This document shows positions 8,526 through 16,702 of a DNA stretch of 64,000 bases, one piece after another. The position numbers were made by a program, and so were the translations under genes. Source of the stretch: RUG695 sp050943135 (lineage in GTDB: Bacteria; Planctomycetota; Planctomycetia; Pirellulales; Thermoguttaceae); contig JBMNOP010000012.1 of assembly GCA_050943135.1 (NCBI GenBank), positions 1-64,000 on the forward strand. The letters run 5' to 3'. Each line of letters opens with the position of its first letter. Position 1 is the stretch's first letter. The notes below the pieces were generated by a model. The model was not told the DNA's origin, did no database searches, and saw only the letters and a program-made list of their open reading frames with translations.

Positions 8526-9560
8526 TTATCCGTCGGCCTCCGTTGCCGACTCCGGGTTCGTGGGAAAGAAGCTTCCCCGGTTGACCGAGGCTTCGGCCGC
8601 TTCTTGGTTTTCGAAGAAGAGGCCGTAATCGTAAAACCGCTTATATCGGGAGTCCAGAAGGGTTGCTACCGGCACTCGGCGCAAGGCGCGGACCTGTGTT
8701 CGAAGAAATTGCTTTAATCTCGAAGCCATCAGGCGCGGGTCACGATGTGCCCCCCCGAGCGGTTCCTCGATAATTTTGTCGATGACGCCTAGTTTCAAGA
8801 GGTCGGACGAAGTGAATTTGAGCGCCTCGGCAGCCTTGTCTTTGAACTTTTCGCTTTTCCAGAGGATTCCGGAACACCCTTCCGGGCTGATGACACTGTA
8901 ATAGGAATATTGGAGCATCGCGACCTTGTCGCCGACCCCGATCCCGAGCGCCCCGCCGCTTCCCCCCTCGCCGATCACCACGCAAACGATTGGCGTCGGC
9001 AGAATCGACATCTCGAACATCGATTTGGCGATCGCCTCGGCCACCCCCCGCTCTTCGGAGGCGATTCCGGGATAAGCGCCCGGCGTGTCGATGAAACAGA
9101 TAACCGGCAACCCGAATTTTGCTGCCAGTTTCATCTTGGAAACGGCTTTACGATATCCTTCGGGGTGGGCACAGCCGAAATTGCACACCATCCGGTCATT
9201 GACATTATGCCCCTTCTGATGCCCAACCACCATCACTTTCATACCGTCGAGTTTTGCCCAGCCGGTGATCAGAGCGCGGTCGTCGCCGAAAAGACGGTCA
9301 CCGTGCAGTTCCACGAATTCATCGAAAACCAGGTCAAGATAATCGGAAGTTTGCGGCCGTTTTGGGTGGCGTGAGACTTCAACCACCTGCCAACGGGTTA
9401 GGTTGGAGTAAATCTTCTTTTTCAGTTCGGCCAGGCCAAGCTTGATGCGTTGAATCTCTTCCCGAATTTCCGGGGAAGGATTGCTTTTGGGCATCTCTTC
9501 CAGACGGGCTTCCAGATCATAGATCGGTTGTTCAAATGACAGAGGGGAATCGGCGGCCAC
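8526..9560 (-). CDS. accA: Acetyl-CoA carboxylase carboxyltransferase subunit alpha
   Basis: AccA with AccD transfers the carboxyl group from biotin to acetyl-CoA, giving malonyl-CoA for fatty acid synthesis. The product is 344 residues, slightly longer than the usual about 320. It carries the family segments FEQPIYDLEARLEEM, ELHGDRLFGDDRALITGWA, GHQKGHN, NFGCAHPEGYRKA, FIDTPGAYPGI, EERGVAEAIA and GEGGSGGALGIGVGD. The GTG at 9560 is chosen because GGAG lies 5 bases ahead and the family domain begins there; the longer frame has no support. A short tail follows the domain. accD is not in this window. A strong promoter lies about 130 bases upstream. Confidence 0.95.
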   Translation of the reverse strand: MAADSPLSFEQPIYDLEARLEEMPKSNPSPEIREEIQRIKLGLAELKKKIYSNLTRWQVVEVSRHPKRPQTSDYLDLVFDEFVELHGDRLFGDDRALITGWAKLDGMKVMVVGHQKGHNVNDRMVCNFGCAHPEGYRKAVSKMKLAAKFGLPVICFIDTPGAYPGIASEERGVAEAIAKSMFEMSILPTPIVCVVIGEGGSGGALGIGVGDKVAMLQYSYYSVISPEGCSGILWKSEKFKDKAAEALKFTSSDLLKLGVIDKIIEEPLGGAHRDPRLMASRLKQFLRTQVRALRRVPVATLLDSRYKRFYDYGLFFENQEAAEASVNRGSFFPTNPESATEADG

Positions 9561-9692
9561 GATGACTCCAGTCGGTTGTTTTATTCTGAGGGCAAGTCGA
9601 AAATCGGAATCGGGGAAACAGATTCCCACTGCACCTTGCCGCCGCCCGAAGGGGGAAAAGCGAAGGTGAAAAACAAACACCCTAAAAAGCTC

Positions 9693-9720
9693 ATTATAGC
9701 AGAGCCGGGAAAAATGACAA
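9693..9720 (-). promoter_or_regulatory. Sigma70-type promoter for accA
   Basis: On the minus strand TTGTCA (9720-9715) and a perfect TATAAT (9698-9693) are separated by 16 bases. The predicted leader before the accA GTG is about 125 bases. Confidence 0.7.
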
Positions 9721-9755
9721 TGTGTATTGGTTGCACCCTACTTGCGGGCTGCTGT

Positions 9756-10628
9756 TTACCGAGACGGAGACACCTCAGGGTCAGGGGGCTGCAGAAAGAT
9801 CGGAAGCCGTTTGGCCACCGCCAAGGCCTCCTGGGCCGATGAGGGACGTCCATTGGGGTCGGGCGAAAGAAGCGAGCGGAGAAACGCGTCGAACTGCGGA
9901 GTCACATTTCGGTTCTTCGCAGCGGCTGACGGAACGTTCGGGGACCGATGCTTTTGGAGGAGATCGGCGATCGAGTTCCCCGCAAACGGGGCCATACCGG
10001 TCAGAAGCTCCAAGATCGTCGCACCCAGACAGTAGAGGTCGGTTCGCCCGTCGAGCGGGCGACGGTCGATCTGTTCCGGAGAGATGTAGGTGGCTGTACC
10101 ACGGATCGCCGACGATCTCGGAAAGAAGCGGCTGAGCAGATTCTTCCCCTTCTTCTCGGTGATGGCGAAGTCGATCAGTTTTACCCCGAGATCGGGGGAA
10201 AAAAGGTAGTTGTCGGGTTTGATGTCGCAGTGAACCCAACCGGCCTGGTGCAGCGGGATGAGCGGCTCGAAGAGAGCGGGAATCAGTTGGGGAAGAACCG
10301 ATGCATAGTTTTCGTATTTGCGTTTGACCAGTTGCCCGACGCTTGGCGCGGGAAACCATTCGAGTGCCAGGTAGGGGATTCCGCGGTCTTTTCCCGAATC
10401 GTAGAATCGCAAAAACAAAGGAGAGCCTTCGAGCGATTTGACGACCTGACGGTCTCTGTTGAGCATGGCAATATGGCTGCGGTCAACACAGTTCGGAAGA
10501 AGCCGTTTGATCGCAACGAGTTTTCCGTCCCGCTCATCGCGCGCCTGCCATAACTGACTCGATTGACCGGCGTAAATCAGCCGGATATGGTTGTACGACC
10601 CCGTCCGCTGCGGCTGCTCACTGCTCAT
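9756..10628 (-). CDS. Ser/Thr protein kinase, atypical catalytic residues
   Basis: This 290-residue single-domain Hanks-type kinase has no membrane segment. Present are the ATP-binding lysine in LVAIK (Lys41), a catalytic loop HCDIKPDN (residues 133-140), an activation segment with TYISPEQID, and the late RTDLYCLGATILELLTG helix. Two positions depart from the family: HRD is HCD, and the Mg-binding DFG is DFA (residues 153-155). The Gly-rich loop is also poor (AGQSSQLW). It keeps Lys, both Asp and Asn, so it may still phosphorylate, but weak activity is possible. The start at 10628 matches the domain; the upstream extension is rejected. Confidence 0.87.
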   Translation of the reverse strand: MSSEQPQRTGSYNHIRLIYAGQSSQLWQARDERDGKLVAIKRLLPNCVDRSHIAMLNRDRQVVKSLEGSPLFLRFYDSGKDRGIPYLALEWFPAPSVGQLVKRKYENYASVLPQLIPALFEPLIPLHQAGWVHCDIKPDNYLFSPDLGVKLIDFAITEKKGKNLLSRFFPRSSAIRGTATYISPEQIDRRPLDGRTDLYCLGATILELLTGMAPFAGNSIADLLQKHRSPNVPSAAAKNRNVTPQFDAFLRSLLSPDPNGRPSSAQEALAVAKRLPIFLQPPDPEVSPSR

Positions 10629-10706
10629 CGTCCAGAGAAACCTCTTATTTACCTTCCCCCCTATCTTAAAAATAAACTCGGCACGCACCACGCGGCCGTC
10701 AAGAGG

Positions 10707-10712
10707 ATTATA
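10707..10712 (-). promoter_or_regulatory. Possible -10 element for the kinase gene
   Basis: A perfect TATAAT on the minus strand lies 79 bases upstream of the kinase start. No good -35 is found at 16-18 bases, so the call is tentative. Confidence 0.35.
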
Positions 10713-10742
10713 CCCTAAAATTCCGAAGAGAGGCGCCCCCAC

Positions 10743-11088
10743 CGTTTAAAGCCGTTTCTCAGGGCAATAAGACGGGCAGTCATATAAACCAGGATGCATG
10801 TTATCGGATTGAACAGCTTTACTGCCCCCGGGCCTCCCTTTGGGGGGGTATTTTGAACCTCTGTTGCGAAGAGATTGTTTCGTATTTGGGGCTTTCGGCC
10901 GGTTTCTTCCGTCAGGTTGATGGAAAAAGTGTTGTCGGCCCGAGAATTTTGATCCGGCGCTCTCCCCGATGTGGTGCACCTCCCAGCCTGCGCGCAGGGG
11001 TAAGTGCATTTCGATGGGCGAGGCGAGAGGACAAAATGGGGCGTGGCGACCAGCGCATTCGGTCAAAATACCCATAGACCGAATATTT
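10743..11088. other. Noncoding stretch between the kinase gene and tRNA-Gln
   Basis: No coding signal or known RNA motif is seen. A perfect 8-bp inverted repeat ATTCGGTC/GACCGAAT (11057-11064 and 11077-11084) lies just past the tRNA-Gln terminator. It may be a backup transcription stop. Confidence 0.4.
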
Positions 11089-11124
11089 GAAGAAAAAGCC
11101 CGTCTAGGGGAGACCTAAACGGGC
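11089..11124 (-). terminator. Rho-independent terminator of tRNA-Gln
   Basis: On the minus strand GCCCGTTTAGG pairs with CCTAGACGGGC around a 5-base loop (one G-U pair) and is followed by TTTTTCTTC. It begins 6 bases after the tRNA. Confidence 0.85.
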
Positions 11125-11129
11125 GGAAG

Positions 11130-11200
11130 TTACCCGGCAAGGATTCGAACCTTGACTAAGGGAACCAAAATCCCTGGTGCTGCCGTTACACTACCGGGTA
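11130..11200 (-). tRNA. tRNA-Gln (anticodon TTG)
   Basis: The 71-base cloverleaf has acceptor stem TACCCGG/CCGGGTA, an anticodon stem AGGGA/TCCCT with loop TTTTGGT (TTG, reading CAA), and a T arm CAAGG-TTCGAAT-CCTTG. The discriminator is A. The 3' CCA is not encoded and must be added after transcription. Confidence 0.95.
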
Positions 11201-11212
11201 GCTCACTGTAAC

Positions 11213-11241
11213 ATATTAGCACTCTTTTCGTTTCCTTTCAA
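11213..11241 (-). promoter_or_regulatory. Promoter of tRNA-Gln
   Basis: TTGAAA and TAATAT on the minus strand are separated by 17 bases. The predicted start is only a few bases ahead of the tRNA 5' end, as usual for single tRNA genes. Confidence 0.7.
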
Positions 11242-11674
11242 TCCCTACCGGCCCGCATTCCCTCCGGCCTTGCCCCTGCACCCCGGACGAGTTCGAGCCC
11301 GCGTGTTTACCTTTTGTCTCTCGGGGGCCGCTTTTTCGCTCCGGAACCGGGAAAATCCTCCCGTTATTTGCCCTTCCTCTCCCATTTGGGTCAAGAGCCC
11401 CTACCCATTTCTCCGATATCCTGATGACGGCCCCTAGAAACGGGAGAATAGTCATTACCGGAACGTTAAAACAGGAAAACTGGGTCTTTTCGGTTGGATA
11501 AACCGAAAGTATATTTTTGATCGATTAGAATTCAAATTGGGGAAGGGTCGAATTGTTAAATTTCATCCCACGCGTTGGGCGAAAAAGATACAAGCCTCTA
11601 CGGAGAGAGGATAGAGTTGCTTCCGATCAAGACATTGCAGACAACTATCTGGCATCTGTAATGAAGGAGGAGAA
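11242..11674. other. Upstream region of the YTV-repeat gene
   Basis: No gene is seen. TTTCGGTT/AACCGAAA (11488-11495 and 11501-11508) makes an 8-bp hairpin with a 5-base loop, followed by GTATATTTTT, so it can act as a weak plus-strand terminator. I found no convincing promoter for the following gene. AAGGAGGAG sits just before its ATG. Confidence 0.5.
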
Positions 11675-14002
11675 ATGAAGAAGGTAGTCGAATTGGCCTT
11701 GATGACAGCGCTATTCGCGTTGACGTCGGTCTTTAGCGGAAACCGGGCACAAGCGGCCTGGTGCGGAGCGGCATCATACCGCTGGTGCCGCCCGTCGGCT
11801 TGCGACTTCGTTCAGCAGTGCAGTACCGTGATGAAGACCTGCCGTAAGGTGGTTTATGAGCAGGAACAGGTTACCTGCCAAAGGACTGTACTCGAAAAAG
11901 TCGCCGTGCCGCAACGTGTCCTGTGCACCCGCTATGTTCCACAGATTTGCCAAAAACAGGTTCCCTACACCGTTTGCCGCCCGGTCTGGCAAGACTGTGT
12001 CAAGCAGGTTCAGTATACCGTGAACCGCCCGGTTTGGCGCGACTGTAGCAAACAGATCCCTTATACGGTTTGCCGCCCGGTCTATGAAACCCGTCAAAAG
12101 CGGTATACGGTCTGCCGCCCGGTTTGGGAAACCCGCAGCAAACAGGTTCCCTACACCGTCGCCCGCCCGGTTTACGAGACGCGTCAGCGTCAGTATACGG
12201 TTTGCCGTCCGGTCTGGCAGATGATGCAGAAACAGGTTCCCTACACCGTATGCGAACCGGTCTATGAAACCCGTCAAAAGCAGTATACGGTCTGCCGCCC
12301 GGTTTGGCAGACGATGCAGAAGCAGGTTCCCTATACCGTGTGCCGTCCGGTCTACGAAACCCGTCAAAAGCAGTATACGGTCTGCCGTCCGGTTTGGCAG
12401 ACGATGCAGAAGCAGGTTCCCTACACCGTATGCCGTCCGGTCTATGAAACCCATCAAAAGACCTATATGGTTAGCCGTCCGGTTTGGCAGACGATGCAGA
12501 AGCAGGTTCCCTATACCGTGTGCCGTCCGGTCTATGAAACCCGCCAAAAGCAATATATGGTTTGCCGACCGGTTTGGGTCGACATGCAGAAGCAGGTTCC
12601 CTATACCGTGTGCCGTCCGGTCTATGAAACCCGTCAGCAGACCTACACGGTGTGTCGTCCGGTGATGACGGTGCAACAACGTCAGGTAGCCTATACCCAG
12701 ATGGTCCCGCAGGCTTGCACCCAGACGGTCCCCTATCAGTCGGGCCGTTGGGAGACACAGACCTACACGGTTCCCGGCCAAGTCGTAACCCGCCGCGTTG
12801 CGGTCGCCGATCCTTGCGCGAAGTCTTGCGACCCGTGCAATCCGTGCCAGGTTTCCTACAAATATCAGGACGTTCAGGTTCAGCTTCCTCCACAGCAATG
12901 CTCTCGCCGTGTTTGGGTTCCGATGACCTGTACCCGCGAAGTTCAGTACGTTCGTATGGTTCCCCAGACGGTCTATCGTACGGTCAACCACCCGGTTTGG
13001 AGCACGGTTCCCGAAACGAAGGTGGTGAACTATACCGTTTGCCGTATGGTCCCTGAAACGCGCACGCGAACCGTCTGCTACAAAGTCTGCCGCATGGTTC
13101 AGGAGCCGCGCACGGTCAACTACACCGTCTGCCGCATGGTTCCCGAGACTCGCATGCGGACCGTCTGCTACAAGGTTTGCCAAATGGTTCAGGAGCCGCG
13201 CACGGTCAACTATACCGTCTGTCGTATGGTTCCCGAGACCCGCACGCGGACCGTCTGCTACAAGGTTTGCCAAATGGTTCAGGAGCCGCGCACGGTCAAC
13301 TACACCGTCTGTCGTATGGTTCCCGAGACCCGCACGCGGACCGTCTGCTATAAAGTCTGCACCATGGTTCCGGAAACGAAAGTAGTGAACTACCAGGTCT
13401 GCCGCATGGTTCCCGAGACCCGCACGCGGACCGTCTGCTATAAAGTCTGCACCATGGTTCCGGAAACGAAAGTAGTGAACTACCAGGTCTGCCGCATGGT
13501 TCCGCGCACCTGCACCCGTACTGTGAACTATAAAGTCTGTACCATGGTTCCGGAAACGAAAGTGGTGAACTACCAAGTTTGCCGCATGGTTCCCGAAACC
13601 CGCACGCGAACTGTCTGCTATAAAGTCTGCACCATGGTTCCGGAAACGAAAGTGGTGAACTACCAAGTCTGCCGTATGGTTCCCGAGACCCGCGTTCGCA
13701 CCGTCAACTACAAAGTCTGCGAAATGGTTCCCGAGACCCGCGTCCGCAATATTCCTTATAAGGTTTGCCGTATGGTTCCCGAGACCCGCGTTCGCACCGT
13801 CAACTACACGGTCATGCAAAAGGTCCAGTTCGAGAAGGAAGTGATGACATGCCGTCTGGTTGCGAAGCAGGTTCCTTGCACCGTAACGCGTACCGTCCCG
13901 AAGGTAGTGACCTATCAGGTTCCGGTTCAGGTTCAGGTTTGCCGTCCGTGCGACCCGTGCGAACCGGCTTGTAACCCCTGTGCTCAGGCGAATGGGGGCT
14001 GA
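11675..14002 (+). CDS. Exported Cys-rich YTV-repeat protein
   Basis: This 775-residue exported protein has a signal peptide cleaved near residue 27 (AQA-AW). Nearly all the rest is short repeats of the planctomycete YTV type. The first block alternates QVPYTVCRPVYETRQ and YTVCRPVWQTM units, about 30 residues per pair. A middle linker holds DPCAKSCDPCNPC. The second block uses NYTVCRMVPETR and VCYKVCxMV units. The C-terminus has a second Cys/Pro motif (CRPCDPCEPACNPC). Regular Cys spacing suggests a disulphide-linked fibrous or wall protein on the cell surface, which is inference. A near-perfect ribosome-binding site and a strong terminator make it a well-isolated single-gene unit. Confidence 0.88.
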   Translation: MKKVVELALMTALFALTSVFSGNRAQAAWCGAASYRWCRPSACDFVQQCSTVMKTCRKVVYEQEQVTCQRTVLEKVAVPQRVLCTRYVPQICQKQVPYTVCRPVWQDCVKQVQYTVNRPVWRDCSKQIPYTVCRPVYETRQKRYTVCRPVWETRSKQVPYTVARPVYETRQRQYTVCRPVWQMMQKQVPYTVCEPVYETRQKQYTVCRPVWQTMQKQVPYTVCRPVYETRQKQYTVCRPVWQTMQKQVPYTVCRPVYETHQKTYMVSRPVWQTMQKQVPYTVCRPVYETRQKQYMVCRPVWVDMQKQVPYTVCRPVYETRQQTYTVCRPVMTVQQRQVAYTQMVPQACTQTVPYQSGRWETQTYTVPGQVVTRRVAVADPCAKSCDPCNPCQVSYKYQDVQVQLPPQQCSRRVWVPMTCTREVQYVRMVPQTVYRTVNHPVWSTVPETKVVNYTVCRMVPETRTRTVCYKVCRMVQEPRTVNYTVCRMVPETRMRTVCYKVCQMVQEPRTVNYTVCRMVPETRTRTVCYKVCQMVQEPRTVNYTVCRMVPETRTRTVCYKVCTMVPETKVVNYQVCRMVPETRTRTVCYKVCTMVPETKVVNYQVCRMVPRTCTRTVNYKVCTMVPETKVVNYQVCRMVPETRTRTVCYKVCTMVPETKVVNYQVCRMVPETRVRTVNYKVCEMVPETRVRNIPYKVCRMVPETRVRTVNYTVMQKVQFEKEVMTCRLVAKQVPCTVTRTVPKVVTYQVPVQVQVCRPCDPCEPACNPCAQANGG
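11954..12669 (+). repeat. First YTV repeat block (CRPV type)
   Basis: In-frame direct repeats of about 90 bases encode alternating PYTVCRPVYETRQ and QYTVCRPVWQTMQ units. Several copies are nearly identical at the DNA level, especially between 12230 and 12640. That points to recent duplication or gene conversion. Confidence 0.85.
12937..13812 (+). repeat. Second YTV repeat block (CRMV type)
   Basis: In-frame repeats encode NYTVCRMVPETRTR and VCYKVCxMVPE units. Adjacent copies around 13080-13680 share long identical DNA runs. The block differs from the first one in Met replacing Pro in the CRxV core. Confidence 0.85.
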
Positions 14003-14044
14003 AGGCCGTTCCCGGTAGCCAGAACCGGGGGGATCCGATAGAAG

Positions 14045-14069
14045 AACCCGCCGAGAGGCGGGTTTTTTT
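14045..14069 (+). terminator. Rho-independent terminator of the YTV-repeat gene
   Basis: AACCCGCC, a GAGA tetraloop and GGCGGGTT are followed by five T. It lies 43 bases past the stop codon. Confidence 0.92.
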
Positions 14070-14611
14070 ATCGACCGGCAGCGTGAGCGACGGAAGCCGG
14101 TCGCACGACCGGCCCGGTCGTTTGATGCCGGCATCCTGTGGCACAAACATTACCCGGATCAGAAAAATGAAACCGAGAGCGAGGAGAAGACGGGTCGCGT
14201 TCCGTGACATTCCGAGCGGAGGCTGCCGGTCGAACCCGATCGTCCCAGGGCCTTTGGGAAGAGTCCGCTGCCTTGTTTGACCGCCTCGCGAACCACTTTT
14301 TCGCCTTGCCCTTGTTCTTTATCAGCGCCACACCCCTCGGGTGGAGCCGTTTGCCAATGAGGTAGCGTTTTGGGCCACACAACGCCACATGGGAAACACT
14401 TACGCAAACCGCGACGGTGTCGCCGTCAACAGGGCGGAAGCGGCGAAACCATTTGGCAACTTTTTCATGTCTTGAGGAACGTCGTGCCCGTTGACATCGT
14501 TGACATAACAAAGTCCTATGTAGGTCAATCCGTAAACCCCGGTGTATAACCGAACAAAACCTCGCCGCCGCGGTGAAAACGATCTTTTTCCGGGTTCTCG
14601 AAGCGGTTCCC
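14070..14611. other. Noncoding region downstream of the YTV-repeat gene
   Basis: Open frames occur on the minus strand, but they look like chance (no family features, odd composition). I see no recognisable RNA, repeat or gene here. Confidence 0.45.
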
Positions 14612-14640
14612 TTGCGCAAGGCAGGCTTTTACATTAAAAT
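14612..14640 (+). promoter_or_regulatory. Promoter for the Gfo/Idh/MocA gene
   Basis: TTGCGC (14612-14617) and TAAAAT (14635-14640) are 17 bases apart. The leader to the ATG at 14791 would be about 145 bases. Confidence 0.55.
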
Positions 14641-14790
14641 TTTGTAGAGTTGACTCGGCAAGGGGCATCGTTCCCATGCGTTCCGCCAAGACTCCTTTCG
14701 GGTCATGGTTCTTGCTTGTACCTTCGAGTCGGCAGGGGTCTTTTTCAGTGTTCGTTGGTTTTCGAAAAGTCCAGACGGGAGGTTGTTGCC

Positions 14791-15834
14791 ATGAAAAAAA
14801 TGGGGTTCGGTATTATCGGTTGCGGAATGATTGCAGGGTTCCACGCCAAGGCGATTGCCGCAGCCGGCGGGGAACTGATCGGCTGTTATGACAAACTTCC
14901 GTTGGCGGCGGAAAGGATCGCCAAAGAGAACGGCGGGACTCCGTATCAGAATCTCGGCGAACTGCTCGCCGATCCGGCCATCGACATCGTGACGATCGGC
15001 ACGCCAAGCGGTGCACACATGGACCCGGCGGTGATGGCTGCCGAAGCGGGAAAACACGTGATCGTCGAGAAACCGCTTGAAGTCACTCTCGAACGGTGCG
15101 ACAAGATCATTGCCGCGTGCGACAAAGCCGGTGTGACGCTCTCGACCATCTTCCCGAGTCGGTTTCATCCCTCGAGCACCCAACTGAAAAAAGCGATCGA
15201 ATCCGGCCGTTTCGGAAAACTGACGTTGGGCGATGCCATCGTCAAATGGTATCGGACGCAGGAATATTATGACAGCGGCCATTGGCGCGGTACCTGGGCA
15301 CTCGATGGCGGTGGGGCGCTGATGAATCAGGCAATCCACTCGGTCGACCTTCTCCTCTGGCTGATGGGGCCGGTGGCGGAACTGACCGCGATGACCGGGC
15401 TCCTGGCCCATGAACGGATTGAGGTCGAAGATACCGCCGTGGCGTCGCTCCGGTTCAAGAACGGCGCGCTTGGAACGATCGAGGCGACGACCGCCGCTTA
15501 CCCCGGTTACCTGAAACGGATAGAAATCCATGGAAACACCGGTTCGGCCGTCATTGAGGAAGAAGATATTATCAAGTGGGATTTCGCCGAGTCGAAAGAC
15601 GAAGATGCCGCGATCCGCGAGTCGATGGCCGGAAAACTTTCGGGCGGCGGCGGCGCGGCCGACCCGGCGGCCATCAGTTATAAACCGCACGCCAAACAGT
15701 TTGCCAACGTGATGCAAGCCATCGAGACCGGAACCAAACCCCTGATCGATGGCCACGAAGGACGCCGTAGCGTCGAGGTGATCACCGGAATCTACGAAGC
15801 CGCCAAAACAGGACGTCCGGTAACATTCGCCTGA
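14791..15834 (+). CDS. Gfo/Idh/MocA-family oxidoreductase
   Basis: This 347-residue cytoplasmic NAD(P)-dependent dehydrogenase acts on an unknown sugar or inositol-like substrate. The N-terminal Rossmann fold shows GFGIIGCGMIAGFHAKAI, then a GTPSGAH strand end and the family EKP motif in HVIVEKPLE. The C-terminal domain has GGALMNQAIHSVDLLLWLMG, with the catalytic-region His. There is no signal peptide, unlike the two exported relatives later in the window. GGGAGG lies 8 bases before the ATG at 14791; the longer frame is rejected. The next genes follow on the same strand but with different roles. Confidence 0.9.
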   Translation: MKKMGFGIIGCGMIAGFHAKAIAAAGGELIGCYDKLPLAAERIAKENGGTPYQNLGELLADPAIDIVTIGTPSGAHMDPAVMAAEAGKHVIVEKPLEVTLERCDKIIAACDKAGVTLSTIFPSRFHPSSTQLKKAIESGRFGKLTLGDAIVKWYRTQEYYDSGHWRGTWALDGGGALMNQAIHSVDLLLWLMGPVAELTAMTGLLAHERIEVEDTAVASLRFKNGALGTIEATTAAYPGYLKRIEIHGNTGSAVIEEEDIIKWDFAESKDEDAAIRESMAGKLSGGGGAADPAAISYKPHAKQFANVMQAIETGTKPLIDGHEGRRSVEVITGIYEAAKTGRPVTFA

Positions 15835-15928
15835 CCGTTTACGGGCGGTCGAAATATGTTACCGCCCCCCGGGGGCGTTTCTTACCGACATTCCGAAAAA
15901 CACGTTCCCAAATGAGCGAGAACGGCCG

Positions 15929-16657
15929 ATGGAAAACGTCATCTGTATGAAATGGGGAAACCGTTACGATCCGATGTATGTCAACATTCTGGCATCGGCG
16001 GTTCGGAAGCATCTTGCGCGCGAACACCGGTTCGTTTGTTTTACGGAAGATCCCGAAGGGATCGACCCGCGTGTGGAAATCCGCCCGTTGCCGGAAATGC
16101 CGATCGACCCTTCCCTGCCGGAGCGGGGGTGGCGGAAGCTGACCATGCTGGCGGAAAAACTCGCCGACCTGGAAGGGCGCGCGCTCTTCCTTGACCTTGA
16201 CCTGATCGTTCTTTCCGACCTGACCCCATTTTTCGAGGTGCCCGGCGCGTTCCGAATTATCCGCGACTGGAACCTTTCGGGCGGATGGATCGGGAACTCG
16301 TCGGTATTCCGTTTCGAAATCGGCATGCACCAAGACGTGCTCGATCACATCCTGGCCCACGGAGACGACGTTCGGAAGAAATACCGTAACGAACAAGCAT
16401 ATCTTTCCGCTGCGATGCGCGAAAAAGGTCTGCTCGACTACTGGGAGCCGAACTGGTGCCTGAGCTTTAAGAAACATGCGATTCGCCCCCTACCGATGAG
16501 TCTTTTTCGCGAACCGCGGCGGCCCGGTCCGGAGACGAAAATCATGGTCTTCCACGGTCAGCCGAACCCGCACCAGGTTCTTGACGGCTGGCACAATATG
16601 AAAAAACTCCGCTGGGTCAGGCCGGCCGACTGGATTGCCGACAACTGGAAAGAGTAA
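15929..16657 (+). CDS. Glycosyltransferase-like protein with DxD motif
   Basis: This 242-residue protein resembles GT8/GT-A-type sugar transferases. VICMKWGNRYDPMYVNIL begins the nucleotide-binding half, FVCFTEDPEGI follows, and ALFLDLDLIVLSDLTPFF carries the metal-binding Asp motif. Late in the protein, IMVFHGQPNPHQV resembles the His-containing end of such enzymes. It has no membrane segment. Donor and acceptor are unknown; decoration of a surface glycan is a guess. It starts 94 bases after the oxidoreductase gene. Confidence 0.7.
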   Translation: MENVICMKWGNRYDPMYVNILASAVRKHLAREHRFVCFTEDPEGIDPRVEIRPLPEMPIDPSLPERGWRKLTMLAEKLADLEGRALFLDLDLIVLSDLTPFFEVPGAFRIIRDWNLSGGWIGNSSVFRFEIGMHQDVLDHILAHGDDVRKKYRNEQAYLSAAMREKGLLDYWEPNWCLSFKKHAIRPLPMSLFREPRRPGPETKIMVFHGQPNPHQVLDGWHNMKKLRWVRPADWIADNWKE

Positions 16658-16702
16658 CACGCGGTCGCCTCCCACAAAGAGAGAATCAAGAAGAACCAAA
16701 GA

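Noticed and set aside
10743..11088. Possible small RNA gene ahead of tRNA-Gln
   Set aside because: Checked by eye for RNase P, tmRNA, SRP and 6S signatures. None of the conserved cores was found.
12000..13800. Periodic repeats that could be read as a CRISPR array
   Set aside because: They are in-frame, of about 90 bases, and code for YTV repeats. There are no constant short repeats with unique spacers and no cas genes.
11774..14146. Minus-strand open frame of 790 codons across the YTV-repeat gene
   Set aside because: It exists because the repeat codons leave no stops on the opposite strand. It has no signal, no recognisable domain and a low-complexity GLGNHxAD pattern, and no ribosome-binding site.
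14068..14619. Minus-strand open frame of 183 codons after the YTV-repeat terminator
   Set aside because: Arg/Ser-rich, no domain, no ribosome-binding site; it looks like chance.
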